Source: Vannielia litorea | GTDB taxonomy: Bacteria > Pseudomonadota > Alphaproteobacteria > Rhodobacterales > Rhodobacteraceae | Assembly: GCF_019801175.1 (NCBI RefSeq) | Contig: NZ_JAHVJR010000001.1 | Location: 2,480,001 to 2,544,000, forward strand | Length of the DNA stretch: 64,000 nt | Direction of reading: 5' to 3' | Program-made: the position numbers and the translations under genes | The notes under the pieces: generated by a model | Databases searched by the model: none | What the model was told of the DNA's origin: nothing | What the model saw: the letters and a program-made list of their open reading frames with translations, nothing else | Shown here: positions 26,244 through 34,749 of the stretch, piece by piece | How positions within the stretch are numbered: position 1 is the first letter of the stretch | How the letters are laid out: every line of letters begins with the position of its first letter

Positions 26244-26318
26244 TCAGGCGCGGCGGCGCTTGCGCAGGAGTTTTTGCGCCAGCTTCCAGACGGCCCAGTA
26301 CTTGAAGAGCTTCTTCAT
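26244..26318 (-). CDS. Basic 24-residue mini-protein
   Basis: Sequence MKKLFKYWAVWKLAQK then LLRKRRRA. It has a strong start: GGAGG lies 8 bases before the ATG on the minus strand. The peptide has ten or eleven basic residues and two Trp, one Tyr and one Phe, forming an amphipathic helix with a cationic C-terminus. An intrinsic terminator lies just after its stop. It lies 66 bases past the carboxymuconolactone-decarboxylase stop and may be transcribed with it. No known family is recognised, and it is too short for routine gene calling. Its function is unknown; membrane-associated action is inferred from its charge. Confidence 0.6.
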   Translation of the reverse strand: MKKLFKYWAVWKLAQKLLRKRRRA

Positions 26319-26384
26319 GGGTCGGTCCTCCATTTGCAGGATCAACCCGTCAGGGCCCCCGCGGTTCCGCGCGGGCGGGCAGGC

Positions 26385-26954
26385 TCAGGCCGCCTTGGCG
26401 CCCTTCTTCTCCCAAGCGAACTTCTGCATCACTTCGTCGACCGGGGTGTCGGCGAGGTGGTTGGTGTAGTTCGACATGACCTTCTGCGCGATGCCCAGCA
26501 CGATCTCGAGCACGTGGCGCTTGGTGTAGCCTGCGTCGAGGAAAGTCTGCAGCTGGTCGTCGCTCACCTCGCCGCGCTGGCGGACCATGGCGAGGGTGAA
26601 GGTGCGGAGGGCTTCGAGATGCTCGGTGGGCAGCGGGGTCTCGTTGCGCAGCGCTTCGGTGATGGCGTCATTGACCTTCATCATCTTGGCAATCCCGGTG
26701 TGGGCGGGCACGCAGTAGTGGCAGGCGTGCTCGACGTTGATGCTCTGCCAGACGACGGTGATCTCATCCTTGTCGAAGCTGGTGGCGTTCTGGAACAGCC
26801 CGTGCAGCACTTGGTAGCCCTCCATCAGCGCGGGGGCCTCAGCCATGACCTTGTGCAGGCCCGGCAGGCGGCCAAAGGCCTGTTTGGACTTTTCAATCAG
26901 CGGCAGGCTCTCGGCGGGGGCGGTGGTTTCATCGTGCAGGGTGAAGGTGGTCAT
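26385..26954 (-). CDS. Carboxymuconolactone decarboxylase family (AhpD-like) protein
   Basis: A 189-residue protein of the AhpD/CMD fold. The redox motif E-H-A-C78-H-Y-C81-V-P-A-H85 is the hallmark of peroxidase-type members, in which the two cysteines and the histidine act in thiol-based peroxide reduction. The rest (FDKDEITVVWQSINVEHAC, RHVLEIVLGIAQKVMSNYTNHLADTPVDE) also fits. The divergent TetR regulator at 27097 and two operators between the genes suggest control by it. Electron donor unknown. Confidence 0.92.
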   Translation of the reverse strand: MTTFTLHDETTAPAESLPLIEKSKQAFGRLPGLHKVMAEAPALMEGYQVLHGLFQNATSFDKDEITVVWQSINVEHACHYCVPAHTGIAKMMKVNDAITEALRNETPLPTEHLEALRTFTLAMVRQRGEVSDDQLQTFLDAGYTKRHVLEIVLGIAQKVMSNYTNHLADTPVDEVMQKFAWEKKGAKAA

Positions 26955-27013
26955 GGGCGCTCCGTTGGTTGGCATTGCGGGCCGGGGTGGCCCGTGGGGG
27001 CAAGATGGCGCAT

Positions 27014-27029
27014 TTGAGTGATCACTCAA
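27014..27029. promoter_or_regulatory. TetR operator, copy 1 (perfect palindrome)
   Basis: TTGAGTGATCACTCAA is a perfect 16-base palindrome in the 142-base gap between the CMD-family gene and its divergent TetR gene. A second copy lies 24 bases away centre to centre. Confidence 0.85.
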
Positions 27030-27037
27030 GGCGTAAA

Positions 27038-27053
27038 TTGAGCAATCACTCAA
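27038..27053. promoter_or_regulatory. TetR operator, copy 2 (imperfect)
   Basis: TTGAGCAATCACTCAA differs from copy 1 at two positions and keeps both outer half-sites, TTGAG and CACTCAA. Spacing to copy 1 is about two turns of the helix, which allows cooperative binding. Confidence 0.8.
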
Positions 27054-27096
27054 ACGTGAGGGAGACACCGGCCGCAAAGGCGCCTATATTCACCGC

Positions 27097-27690
27097 ATGA
27101 CCCGTGCCGCTCCCTATGACCGCGAGACCGCCCTCGATGCCGCGCTGACGCTATTCTGGCGCAGGGGCTTTCACGCGACCTCTCTGAAGGATCTGGAGGC
27201 CGCGCTTTCGATGAAGCCCGGCTCGATCTATGCCGCTTTCACCAGCAAGGAGGCGCTTTTTCGGGAGACCTTGCGGCGCTACCGTGATCGCACTGGGGCC
27301 AAGGTGGCGACCCTTGCGCGGGAGTCCGCCTCGCCGCTCGAGGCACTGGCCGAGCATGCCCGCCGCAGCGGCCGCCCGGAGCAGGGCCGCCCGCTCGGCT
27401 GCATTTTGGTCAAGACCGTGCTCGAACTGGCCGACTCAGAGTCGGAGGCCGGAGAAGATGCCCGCCATTACCTCGCCGAGGTGCGGAGCCTCTTCCAGTC
27501 GCTCTTCGAGAAGGCCCGCGCCGCAGGTGAGTTGCCTGCGAGCGCTGATTGCCGCCGCCTCGCCCGCCGGTTTCAGGCAAATATGTTCGCCCTCGCGGTC
27601 GAGACCCTGCGCGGCTCGGACCCGGAAGAGCTGGCGTCTCTTGCCGATGACATTGCGGAGGAGGTGCTGCGGCTACGGCAGCCGCAGTAG
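27097..27690 (+). CDS. TetR family transcriptional regulator
   Basis: A 197-residue regulator. The HTH is at about 8-54 (DRETALDAALTLFWRRGFHATSLKDLEAALSMKPGSIYAAFTSKEALFRETL). The C-terminal part carries RPEQGRPLGCILVKTVLELADS with one cysteine, a feature of redox- or electrophile-sensing relatives. It is divergent from the AhpD-like gene, with two operators between. It probably represses both genes. Confidence 0.94.
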   Translation: MTRAAPYDRETALDAALTLFWRRGFHATSLKDLEAALSMKPGSIYAAFTSKEALFRETLRRYRDRTGAKVATLARESASPLEALAEHARRSGRPEQGRPLGCILVKTVLELADSESEAGEDARHYLAEVRSLFQSLFEKARAAGELPASADCRRLARRFQANMFALAVETLRGSDPEELASLADDIAEEVLRLRQPQ

Positions 27691-27723
27691 GCAGGATCGC
27701 GGGCGTGGCCCTCTGGCTTTTCG

Positions 27724-28020
27724 TCAGGCCGGATCGACGGGGCCGAAGCTCTCCCAGTTCTCGCCCATCGCGACGATGCAGGCCCGGCCGTCGGTGTAGT
27801 TCTGCACCATCGTCCAATCGCCCGAGGCTTGCGTGACCCAGAACTCGATGAAGGCATCGGGGCCGCGCAGACCGCGCCCGGCGAGGGTGGCGCCAAAGCG
27901 GCTTTCGAGCTTTTCTACGATGCGGGCGCGGTCATCGCAGAACACATCGCCCAATGGCCCGCCCGCCGTTGCGGTGAGGGGCGCGAGGGTGAGTGCGATG
28001 GTGAGCATGGCCCGCGTCAT
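27724..28020 (-). CDS. Small secreted hypothetical protein
   Basis: A 98-residue protein with a signal peptide (1-20, ending ATA-GG). It carries FCDDRARIVEKLESRFGATLAGRGLRGPDAFIEFWVTQASGDWTMVQNYTDGRACIVAMGENWE, with two cysteines. I have seen this pattern as a small secreted protein in Rhodobacterales but its role is unknown. Confidence 0.72.
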   Translation of the reverse strand: MTRAMLTIALTLAPLTATAGGPLGDVFCDDRARIVEKLESRFGATLAGRGLRGPDAFIEFWVTQASGDWTMVQNYTDGRACIVAMGENWESFGPVDPA

Positions 28021-28094
28021 GGCAGAATCGTAGCACGGGGATGCAGGACTGCGTAACAGTTTTATGACGGTCTGAGATGTGGCCTCACCGGGCG

Positions 28095-28619
28095 TCAGGC
28101 GAAGAAGCCCGACACCCCCCGCCGCGCCTGCCAGGCTGCAATGACGCGGGAGGCATTGGCTTCGGCCCCATCCTCGCCCCGCAGGTCGAGATCGTAGCGC
28201 TTGCATGCATGGACATGGGCGGCATCCCGCGCCGCATCTCCCGGCCGTCGGTCCCCGCGGGCCGCCTCGCGCCGCTCCAGCTCGGCAAGATCGCAATGAA
28301 GCCCGATGAAGAAGAGATCGCGCCCGGAAAAGAGTGCGCGCAGATCACTGTGCCACGCCGGGCTCTCGATGATGTGGTCCCAGATCACATCAGCTCCGGA
28401 CTCGCCGAAGGCGGCCACGGCGCGGTGCCAACCGTCGAAGGCCTGGCCGCGCACCGCCGCCCATTCCGGGCCGCTGGGCAACGCGCCGCTGTCGATCAGA
28501 TGGTCGAAGGTGAGGTGGGTGAACGGCTCGGGCAGTGCCGCCTGCACTGCCCGAGCCAGAGTGGATTTGCCCGCACTGGAGGCGCCGTGGATCAGGATGA
28601 CCCGCCCCGGCGCCTGCAC
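28095..28619 (-). CDS. Chloramphenicol phosphotransferase-like P-loop protein
   Basis: A 174-residue protein with GTG start, 2 bases after the aspS stop, so it is probably translated in the same message. A Walker A, IHGASSAGKSTLARAVQ, and the CPT-like HLTFDHLID and DVIWDHIIES motifs are visible. Relatives include the chloramphenicol 3-O-phosphotransferase and zeta-toxin-like kinases, but the substrate here is unknown; resistance should not be assumed. Confidence 0.82.
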   Translation of the reverse strand: MQAPGRVILIHGASSAGKSTLARAVQAALPEPFTHLTFDHLIDSGALPSGPEWAAVRGQAFDGWHRAVAAFGESGADVIWDHIIESPAWHSDLRALFSGRDLFFIGLHCDLAELERREAARGDRRPGDAARDAAHVHACKRYDLDLRGEDGAEANASRVIAAWQARRGVSGFFA

Positions 28620-28621
28620 GA

Positions 28622-30403
28622 TCAGTCCTCTTTCACCACCCGCAGCGAGAGCTCGCGGAGCTGCTCGTTGGTCGGCAGCGAGGGGGCGCCCATCATCAGA
28701 TCTTCGGCGCGCTGGTTCATCGGGAACATCACCACCTCGCGGAGGTTTTCCTCGTCGGCCAGCAGCATCACGATCCGGTCGATGCCCGCCGCGCAGCCGC
28801 CGTGGGGCGGGGCGCCGTATTGGAAGGCGGTGTAGAGGCCACCGAAGCGGGCCTTCACCTCATCTTCGCCGTAGCCGGCGATCTCGAAGGCCTTCAGCAT
28901 CACCTCGGGCTTGTGATTGCGGATCGCGCCGGAGACCAGTTCGTAGCCGTTGCAGGCGAGGTCGTACTGGTAGCCCTTCACGGCGAGCGGATCGCCCGCC
29001 AGCGCCTCGGCCCCGCCTTGCGGCATGGAGAAGGGGTTGTGCTCGAAGTCGATCTCGCCGGTCTCGTCATCCTTCTCGTAGATCGGGAAGTCGACGATCC
29101 ATGCAAAGGCGAAACGCTCCTTGTCGGTCAGGCCCAGCTCGTCGCCGATGACGGTGCGGGCACGGCCCGCGACGGCTTCGAAGGTCTTGGGTTTGCCGCC
29201 GAGGAAGAAGGCAGCATCGCCCACGTCGAGGCCGAGCTGCTGGCGGATTGCCTCGGTGCGCTCAGGGCCGATGTTCTTGGCGAGCGGGCCTGCCGCCTCC
29301 ATGCCGTTGCCCTGATCGCGCCAGAAGATGTAGCCCATGCCGGGCAGCCCTTCCTTTTGCGCGAAGGCGTTCATCCGGTCGCAGAACTTGCGGGAGCCGC
29401 CGGTGGGGGCGGGGATGGCGCGGATCTCGGTGCCCTCCTGCTCCAGCAGCTTGGCGAAGATCGCAAAGCCGGAGCCGGCGAAGTGCTCGGACACAACTTG
29501 CATCTCGATCGGGTTGCGCAGGTCGGGCTTGTCGGTGCCGTATTTCAGCGCGGCCTCGGCATAGGGGATCTGCGGCCAGGTCTCGGGCGCATCGACCTTG
29601 CGGCCCCCGCCGAACTCTTCGAAGACGCCCGCGATCACCGGGGAGACGGTGTCGAACACGTCTTGCTGCTCGACGAAGCTCATCTCGAGATCGAGCTGGT
29701 AGAAGTCGGTCGGCGAGCGGTCGGCGCGCGGGTCTTCATCGCGGAAGCAGGGCGCGATCTGAAAGTACTTGTCGAAGCCCGACACCATGATCAGCTGCTT
29801 GAAGAGCTGCGGCGCCTGCGGCAGGGCGTAAAACTTGCCGGGGTGCAGGCGGGAGGGCACGAGGAAGTCGCGCGCGCCCTCAGGCGAGGAGGCGGTGATG
29901 ATCGGCGTCTGATACTCGCGGAAGCCCTTGTCCCACATCCGGCGGCGGACGGAGGCGACCACGTCGGAGCGCAGGGTCATGTTCTGCTGCATCGCCTCGC
30001 GGCGAAGGTCGAGGTAGCGGTACTTGAGGCGGGTTTCTTCGGGGTAATCCTGATCGCCGAAGACCATCAGCGGCAGCTCGCCCGCCGAGCCCAGCACCTC
30101 CATGTCGCGGATATACACTTCGATCTCGCCGGTCGGCAGCTTGGTGTTCACGAGGCTCTCGTCGCGCGCCTTCACCGTGCCGTCGATGCGGATACACCAC
30201 TCGGAGCGGACCTTCTCGACCTCGGCAAACACCGGGCTGTCGGGGTCGCAGAGCACCTGGGTGACGCCGTAGTGGTCGCGCAGGTCGATGAAGAGGACGC
30301 CGCCGTGATCTCGCACCCGATGCACCCACCCGGCGAGACGCACGGTCTCCCCCACGTTCTCCTTGGTCAGCTGGGCGCAGGTGTGGCTGCGGTAGGCATG
30401 CAT
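28622..30403 (-). CDS. aspS: Aspartyl-tRNA synthetase
   Basis: A 593-residue class II synthetase of the bacterial type that charges tRNA-Asp, possibly also tRNA-Asn in organisms lacking AsnRS. It has the anticodon-binding OB domain (1-110, including VRLAGWVHRVRDHGGVLFIDLRDHYG), motif 2 (FRDEDPRADRSPTDFYQLDLEMSF, about 215-240), a bacterial GAD insertion and motif 3 (GGCAAGIDRIVMLLAD, about 530-545). The start at 30403 gives MHAYRSHTCAQLTKENVGE. The divergent gene is the TssC-like protein. Confidence 0.98.
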   Translation of the reverse strand: MHAYRSHTCAQLTKENVGETVRLAGWVHRVRDHGGVLFIDLRDHYGVTQVLCDPDSPVFAEVEKVRSEWCIRIDGTVKARDESLVNTKLPTGEIEVYIRDMEVLGSAGELPLMVFGDQDYPEETRLKYRYLDLRREAMQQNMTLRSDVVASVRRRMWDKGFREYQTPIITASSPEGARDFLVPSRLHPGKFYALPQAPQLFKQLIMVSGFDKYFQIAPCFRDEDPRADRSPTDFYQLDLEMSFVEQQDVFDTVSPVIAGVFEEFGGGRKVDAPETWPQIPYAEAALKYGTDKPDLRNPIEMQVVSEHFAGSGFAIFAKLLEQEGTEIRAIPAPTGGSRKFCDRMNAFAQKEGLPGMGYIFWRDQGNGMEAAGPLAKNIGPERTEAIRQQLGLDVGDAAFFLGGKPKTFEAVAGRARTVIGDELGLTDKERFAFAWIVDFPIYEKDDETGEIDFEHNPFSMPQGGAEALAGDPLAVKGYQYDLACNGYELVSGAIRNHKPEVMLKAFEIAGYGEDEVKARFGGLYTAFQYGAPPHGGCAAGIDRIVMLLADEENLREVVMFPMNQRAEDLMMGAPSLPTNEQLRELSLRVVKED

Positions 30404-30572
30404 GGTTCGGTCCCTTCCGGTCGGACAATTCGGTTCGGGCCGATACACCGCCTTGGCTGGGCAAAGTCAACCCGGACTGGAGGGCGCGGGCCGGAAAGGC
30501 GGCGATTGGGCGGCGGGGTTGATGCGTGGCGGGGCTTGGCGCAGGCTTTGCGGGCGGGGGTGGAGAGTGCGG

Positions 30573-31862
30573 ATGCGCGGGCTGTGGCGAAGGTTGAGAG
30601 GCGCGAGCGGGCTGCCGGAGTTGCCGGAGGAGGTGGAGCGGGCGGTGCTGCTGGTTGGGAGGCTGGCGCGGCGCTGGCCCGAGCTGCGTAGTCGGAAGCT
30701 GGCGGCGAGGGTGGAGGCGATGATCGCGCGGTGCGACGCCCGGATCGCGGCGCAGCTGGGCGAGATTTATGGCCATCCCGAGATGGAGCGCCTTGAGGGT
30801 GCATGGCGCGGGCTGCATTGGCTGGTGCGGGAGATGCCGCCGCGCGAGGATATCGCGCTGGCGGTTATGAATGTGGCCAAAGCGGAAGTGGCGAGCGGTG
30901 AGGCGGAATTGCGCCACGCGGCTTGGGCGAGGGTCTATGCCGAGCGGCAAGCGCCGCCCATCACCCTGCTTTTGGTGGATGTCGCTTTCGACCATGCGGG
31001 CACGCAGGCCCTCACCGCCCTCGCCCGCCTTGGTTCCCTTGCGCAGATGCCGGTGATTGCCGGAGCCGCGCCCGCGCTTCTGGGCCTTGCCGAACCACAA
31101 GACCTCAGCGCCATACGCGACCCGGAGGCCGTGCTTGCCTCGCCCGCACACGAGGATTTCACCGCCCTGCGCCGCGCCCCGGAGGCTCGTTACCTTGGGC
31201 TCTGCGTCACGCGCTTTGCCTATGCCCCGCCCGGCGACCTGCCCCGCCCGCCTTGCCCCGTGCCGGGCCAATATGCCATTGCCGCCAACGTCGCCCGGTC
31301 GGTCGCCAAATGGGGCTGGCCGCAGGATTGTCGGGGCGTGGAAGGCGGCGGGGTGGCAGGGCTGGGGCCAACGGAAGCGGCCATCGACGAGCGGCAGGAG
31401 AGCCACCTCGCCCGCGCCGGGCTGATTGCGGCGCTGGACGCCAAGAACCGGGCCTGGGCGGGGTTCTTCTCGCTCACCTCGTTGTCGCGGCGGGATGACC
31501 TTGCAGGGGATGCGGCGGGCAACTGGCGGGTCAGCACCCAGCTGCCCTACCTGATGGTCGCCACCCGTTACGCCCAGCACATCCTGCGCCTCGCAGCCGA
31601 CTGGCCCGGCCCGCGCGAGGCGGGGTTCGAGGCCCACATCCGCGACTGGCTGGAGCGCCAGACCGACCGAAGCATGCAGCTAAACGAAGCTGAGATGGCG
31701 CAGCGCCCGCTTTGGGGTCATCAGTTTGACCTCACGGGAGAGGCCAGCGCCCGGCTTTCCTTCTCCCCAGGTTTCAAGCTGGAGGGCGTTCCGGGCGCCA
31801 TCGAGCTTGATCTGACCCTGCCAGAGCGAGCGCAGCAGAGGCCACCGAGCGCCAGAAAATAG
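30573..31862 (+). CDS. Stand-alone TssC/VipB (type VI secretion contractile sheath large subunit) homologue
   Basis: A 429-residue protein whose motifs match TssC in order along its whole length. They are: QLGEIYGHPEMERLEGAWRGLHWLV (61-85); TLLLVDVAFD (131-140); ARYLGLCVTRFAYAPPGD (205-222); WGWPQDCRGVEGGGVAGLG (247-265); IDERQESHLARAGLIAAL then KNRAWAGFFS (271-300); STQLPYLMVATRYAQHIL (321-338); and FSPGFKLEGVPGAIELDLTLPE (397-418), the C-terminal sheath segment. It is shorter than usual TssC (about 490), mostly at the N-terminus. The ATG at 30573 has GGAG upstream; an in-frame ATG at 30522 is possible. No TssB or other T6SS gene is nearby. The neighbours are aspS and a methyltransferase. 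Confidence 0.85.
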   Translation: MRGLWRRLRGASGLPELPEEVERAVLLVGRLARRWPELRSRKLAARVEAMIARCDARIAAQLGEIYGHPEMERLEGAWRGLHWLVREMPPREDIALAVMNVAKAEVASGEAELRHAAWARVYAERQAPPITLLLVDVAFDHAGTQALTALARLGSLAQMPVIAGAAPALLGLAEPQDLSAIRDPEAVLASPAHEDFTALRRAPEARYLGLCVTRFAYAPPGDLPRPPCPVPGQYAIAANVARSVAKWGWPQDCRGVEGGGVAGLGPTEAAIDERQESHLARAGLIAALDAKNRAWAGFFSLTSLSRRDDLAGDAAGNWRVSTQLPYLMVATRYAQHILRLAADWPGPREAGFEAHIRDWLERQTDRSMQLNEAEMAQRPLWGHQFDLTGEASARLSFSPGFKLEGVPGAIELDLTLPERAQQRPPSARK

Positions 31863-31904
31863 ACGGAATGCATCGCAAGGCGCGCAATTGGATCGCGCGG
31901 GGTC

Positions 31905-32642
31905 TTAGCCAGGCTTGCGGTAGAGGGAGACGTGCATCGAGCTGGCCCCGGTGAAGGGCTCACGCCGCCAGCCACCCCAGCGGTGCTCAAGTTCCAGCCC
32001 GACGAGGCGTGCCATCAGGTCGATCTCCGGCGGGGCAGCCACCCGCATCACCAGCGGCACAAGGCGGGTGCCCTCGGCACTGAAATGGATGCGCTGCATA
32101 TCGAGCCGTTGCTCCAGCGCGTCCCACTTGGCGGCCTCGATGACTGCGCTCTCCATGCCCAGCGCCTTGGTCGACACCCGCTGGCCGCCCGTAAACCCGG
32201 CAAGGTCGGGCACGAAGGCCTCGACCAGAAAGCTGCCGCCCGGCTCAAGGTGTCGTGCGGCATTGGCGAAGAGGCGAACCTGTGCCTCCTGCGTTGTCAG
32301 GTTGAAGAGCGTGTTGAAGACGAGGTAGGCGTGAGAGAAGTGCCCCGGCACCTGCGCCTCGGCCATGTCGCCCACAACCACCTCAAGCGCCGCGCCGCCG
32401 GGCTTGGCGCGCAGCTTCTCCACCATCTCGGGCGACCCTTCGATGCCCGCCACCTCATGCCCGCGTGCCGCGAGCGGCAGGGCTACGCGGCCCGTGCCGA
32501 TGGCAAATTCGAGCACCCTGCCCTGCCCCGCGACGGAGGAGATCAGTTCAACGCTGTCATCCAGCGTGTCGGGGAGTGTGCCTTCGTCGTAACCCTCGGC
32601 GTTCAGCGCGCCGAATGTGGCCTCGTCGAAGGTCAGGGTCAC
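31905..32642 (-). CDS. Class I SAM-dependent methyltransferase
   Basis: A 245-residue protein. Motif I is VLEFAIGTGRVALPLAARGHEVAGIEGS (about 42-70), followed by VVVGDMAEAQ and LVFNTLFNL. The GTG start at 32642 overlaps the acyl-CoA synthetase stop as GTGA, so the two are translationally coupled. A TTG codon at 32648 is a less likely start. Substrate unknown. Confidence 0.88.
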   Translation of the reverse strand: MTLTFDEATFGALNAEGYDEGTLPDTLDDSVELISSVAGQGRVLEFAIGTGRVALPLAARGHEVAGIEGSPEMVEKLRAKPGGAALEVVVGDMAEAQVPGHFSHAYLVFNTLFNLTTQEAQVRLFANAARHLEPGGSFLVEAFVPDLAGFTGGQRVSTKALGMESAVIEAAKWDALEQRLDMQRIHFSAEGTRLVPLVMRVAAPPEIDLMARLVGLELEHRWGGWRREPFTGASSMHVSLYRKPG

Positions 32643-34516
32643 GCCCAATCCCAGGGGCGGGTAAAGCTGCCGAGCACCTCGGCCACCTTGGCCTCATCGG
32701 TGCCGGAGGTCTTTTTAAGCTTGGCGACGAGGCCGCGCTTCTTGTCTTCGACCACCTCGGCCACCTCTGCGCCACACCCCTCAAGCGCCTCGTTGTAGAT
32801 GCGGGTGATCGCCATTTTGCGCAGGTCGGGCTTGAAGACTTTGCCCACGGCGGTCTTGGGCAGTTCCGGCAGCACCTCAAGATACTTCGGATAGGCTGCG
32901 CGCTCGTGGATGCGGGCGTTGGCGAAGTCGATGAGCTCCTGCTCGGTTACGGTGGCGCCAGCGACCAGCTCGACATAGGCGCAGGGCAGTTCGCCCGCGT
33001 GGGCATCGGGCTGGCCGATGGCGCCTGCGAAGGCCACCGCCTCGTGGCCCGCGAGCGCATCTTCGATTTCCGCCGGGTCGATGTTGTGGCCGCCGCGAAT
33101 GATCAGGTCTTTCGCGCGGCCGGTGATCCAGAGGTAGCCATCGGCGTCGATCCGGCCAAGATCGCCGGTGCGGAGATAGACATCATGGTGGAAGAGTTTG
33201 TGGTTCTTGTCCTCCTCCGTGTAGGTCGAGCCGGGGAAGACGCCGGGGGAGGAAACGCAGATCTCGCCCACCTCGTCAGTGCTGCATTCGGTCGGGCCAT
33301 CCGGGCCATCACGCAGGATCTTCACCTCGGTATAGGGGAAGGGCAGGCCCACGGAGCCGATCTTCTTTTCGCCCGAGGGCGGGTTGCAGGCGACGAGGCA
33401 GGTACATTCGGTGAGGCCGTAGCCCTCGACCACCTCGACCCCGGTTGCCTTCTCGAAGCGGTTGAACAGCTCAACGGGCAGCGGGGAGGAGCCGGAGAAG
33501 GCGGTTTTGACGCTGCTCACATCGGCATTCACCGGGCGCTGCATCAGCGCCGAGAGCGCGGTGGGCACGGTGATGATGAAGCTCACCTTCCAGCGTTCAA
33601 TCAGCTTCCAGAAATTGTCGAACACACCATCGCCACGGTATCCGGCGGGCGTGGGGAAGATCACATGCATGCCGCTGGCGATGGCGGCCATGAAGATCAC
33701 GTGACAAGCGAATACGTGGAAGAGCGGGAGCGGGCAGATCACGTTGTCCTGCTCGGTGAAGAGCAGCTCATGGCCGATCCAGCCGTTGTAGACCATCCCC
33801 GAGACCTTGTGCTGTGCCACCTTGGGCATGCCGGTGGTGCCGCCGGTGTGGAAGTAGGCCGCCACGCGGTCTTCCTTGGGGTCGTCGAAGGTGAGGGCAT
33901 CCGAAGGATGCTTGGCCAGCTCGGCGTTGAAGTCGAGCACCTTGGCGTGGTGGACGGTCTCGGTCTTGGGGCGGATGAATGGGATGATGAACTTCTTCAG
34001 GCCGGTGACGTAGCGCAGCAGGTCGATCTCGAGCACATGGGTGACGTTCGGCGCGTGCTTCACCGCCTCGGCGGCCTTCTGGGCCACATCGGACTTGGGG
34101 AAGCTCTTCATCGTCACCAGCACCTTGGCGCCGGTCTGGCGCAGGATGGCCGAGATATGGTCGGGCTCGAGCAGCGGGTTGATCGGGTTCACGATGCCCG
34201 CGACCGCGCCGCCGAGGAGGGTCACGACGGTCTCGTTGGCGTTGGGCAGCAGGTAGGCGACCGTATCGGTCGGGCCAACGCCGAGGGAGCGGAAGAGGTT
34301 GGCCGCCTGGGTCGTTTTGGCGTGCAGCTCGTTCCAGGTGAGGGTCTCGGCATGGGCGCCGGGATCGGAGAAGATCTGGTAGCTCAGGGCAGGACGGGCG
34401 CCGTGGTTGGCCTTAGTCTTCGAGATGAAGTCATAGATCGTGGTCGGCATGCCGCGCTCTTCCCAGGTCATCTGGTTCTCGATCGCGCGCAGGTCCGCAG
34501 TGCTCTGAAAGCTCAT
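32639..34516 (-). CDS. Acyl-CoA synthetase (AMP-forming)
   Basis: A 625-residue ANL-family enzyme activating a carboxylic acid as acyl-AMP and then acyl-CoA. The P-loop YFHTGGTTGMPKVAQH is at about 221-236, VEGYGLTECTCLVA near 365, YLRTGDLGRIDADGYLWITGRAKDLI near 455-480, and the catalytic lysine region PKTAVGKVFKPDLRKMAI near 565. Two ATGs lie together after GGGGAGGA; the second (34516) has proper spacing. Acyl chain preference is unknown. It is coupled to a methyltransferase. Confidence 0.94.
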   Translation of the reverse strand: MSFQSTADLRAIENQMTWEERGMPTTIYDFISKTKANHGARPALSYQIFSDPGAHAETLTWNELHAKTTQAANLFRSLGVGPTDTVAYLLPNANETVVTLLGGAVAGIVNPINPLLEPDHISAILRQTGAKVLVTMKSFPKSDVAQKAAEAVKHAPNVTHVLEIDLLRYVTGLKKFIIPFIRPKTETVHHAKVLDFNAELAKHPSDALTFDDPKEDRVAAYFHTGGTTGMPKVAQHKVSGMVYNGWIGHELLFTEQDNVICPLPLFHVFACHVIFMAAIASGMHVIFPTPAGYRGDGVFDNFWKLIERWKVSFIITVPTALSALMQRPVNADVSSVKTAFSGSSPLPVELFNRFEKATGVEVVEGYGLTECTCLVACNPPSGEKKIGSVGLPFPYTEVKILRDGPDGPTECSTDEVGEICVSSPGVFPGSTYTEEDKNHKLFHHDVYLRTGDLGRIDADGYLWITGRAKDLIIRGGHNIDPAEIEDALAGHEAVAFAGAIGQPDAHAGELPCAYVELVAGATVTEQELIDFANARIHERAAYPKYLEVLPELPKTAVGKVFKPDLRKMAITRIYNEALEGCGAEVAEVVEDKKRGLVAKLKKTSGTDEAKVAEVLGSFTRPWDWA

Positions 34517-34714
34517 GGTCATTCCTCCCCTTGGCCACGGGCCGCTCTCATGGCGGCTCCGCGACGTGTTGGGAGATAGTGAGCGAGAGCCGCGCGGGGA
34601 TCAAGCGGCATGGGGCTGTGACGTGGGGTTGCGAAGCGGCAGGGGCGCCGTAGTGCCGTGCGCAAGCCCGAGAACCGGGCGCGTTGAACAGCACCACCGG
34701 CCCGATGGGGTGAA

Positions 34715-34744
34715 GGCGCCCGGCGGGATTGCCCGCCGGGCGCC
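34715..34744 (-). terminator. GC hairpin after the homocysteine methyltransferase gene
   Basis: A perfect 13-bp stem (34715-34727 with 34732-34744) and ATTG loop lies 6 bases past the stop at 34750. The T-tract is weak (TTCA), so it may need a factor or act as an RNA-stabilising end. Confidence 0.65.
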
Positions 34745-34749
34745 GGGGC

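Noticed and set aside
28095..28619. Chloramphenicol resistance gene
   Set aside because: The P-loop and CPT-like motifs are shared with many kinases; nothing else shows an antibiotic substrate.
28802..30691. A 629-codon open frame on the plus strand opposite aspS
   Set aside because: It is antisense to a certain aspS gene; its amino-acid make-up (R, G, H, A rich) and lack of any motif fit a GC-rich shadow frame.
30573..31862. Phage tail sheath or part of a prophage or tailocin
   Set aside because: The motifs are those of TssC rather than phage sheath proteins, and no phage tail, capsid or integrase genes lie around.
32465..34579. A 704-codon plus-strand frame opposite the acyl-CoA synthetase
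   Set aside because: Mirror frame of a clearly conserved AMP-binding enzyme. It has no ribosome site or domain.
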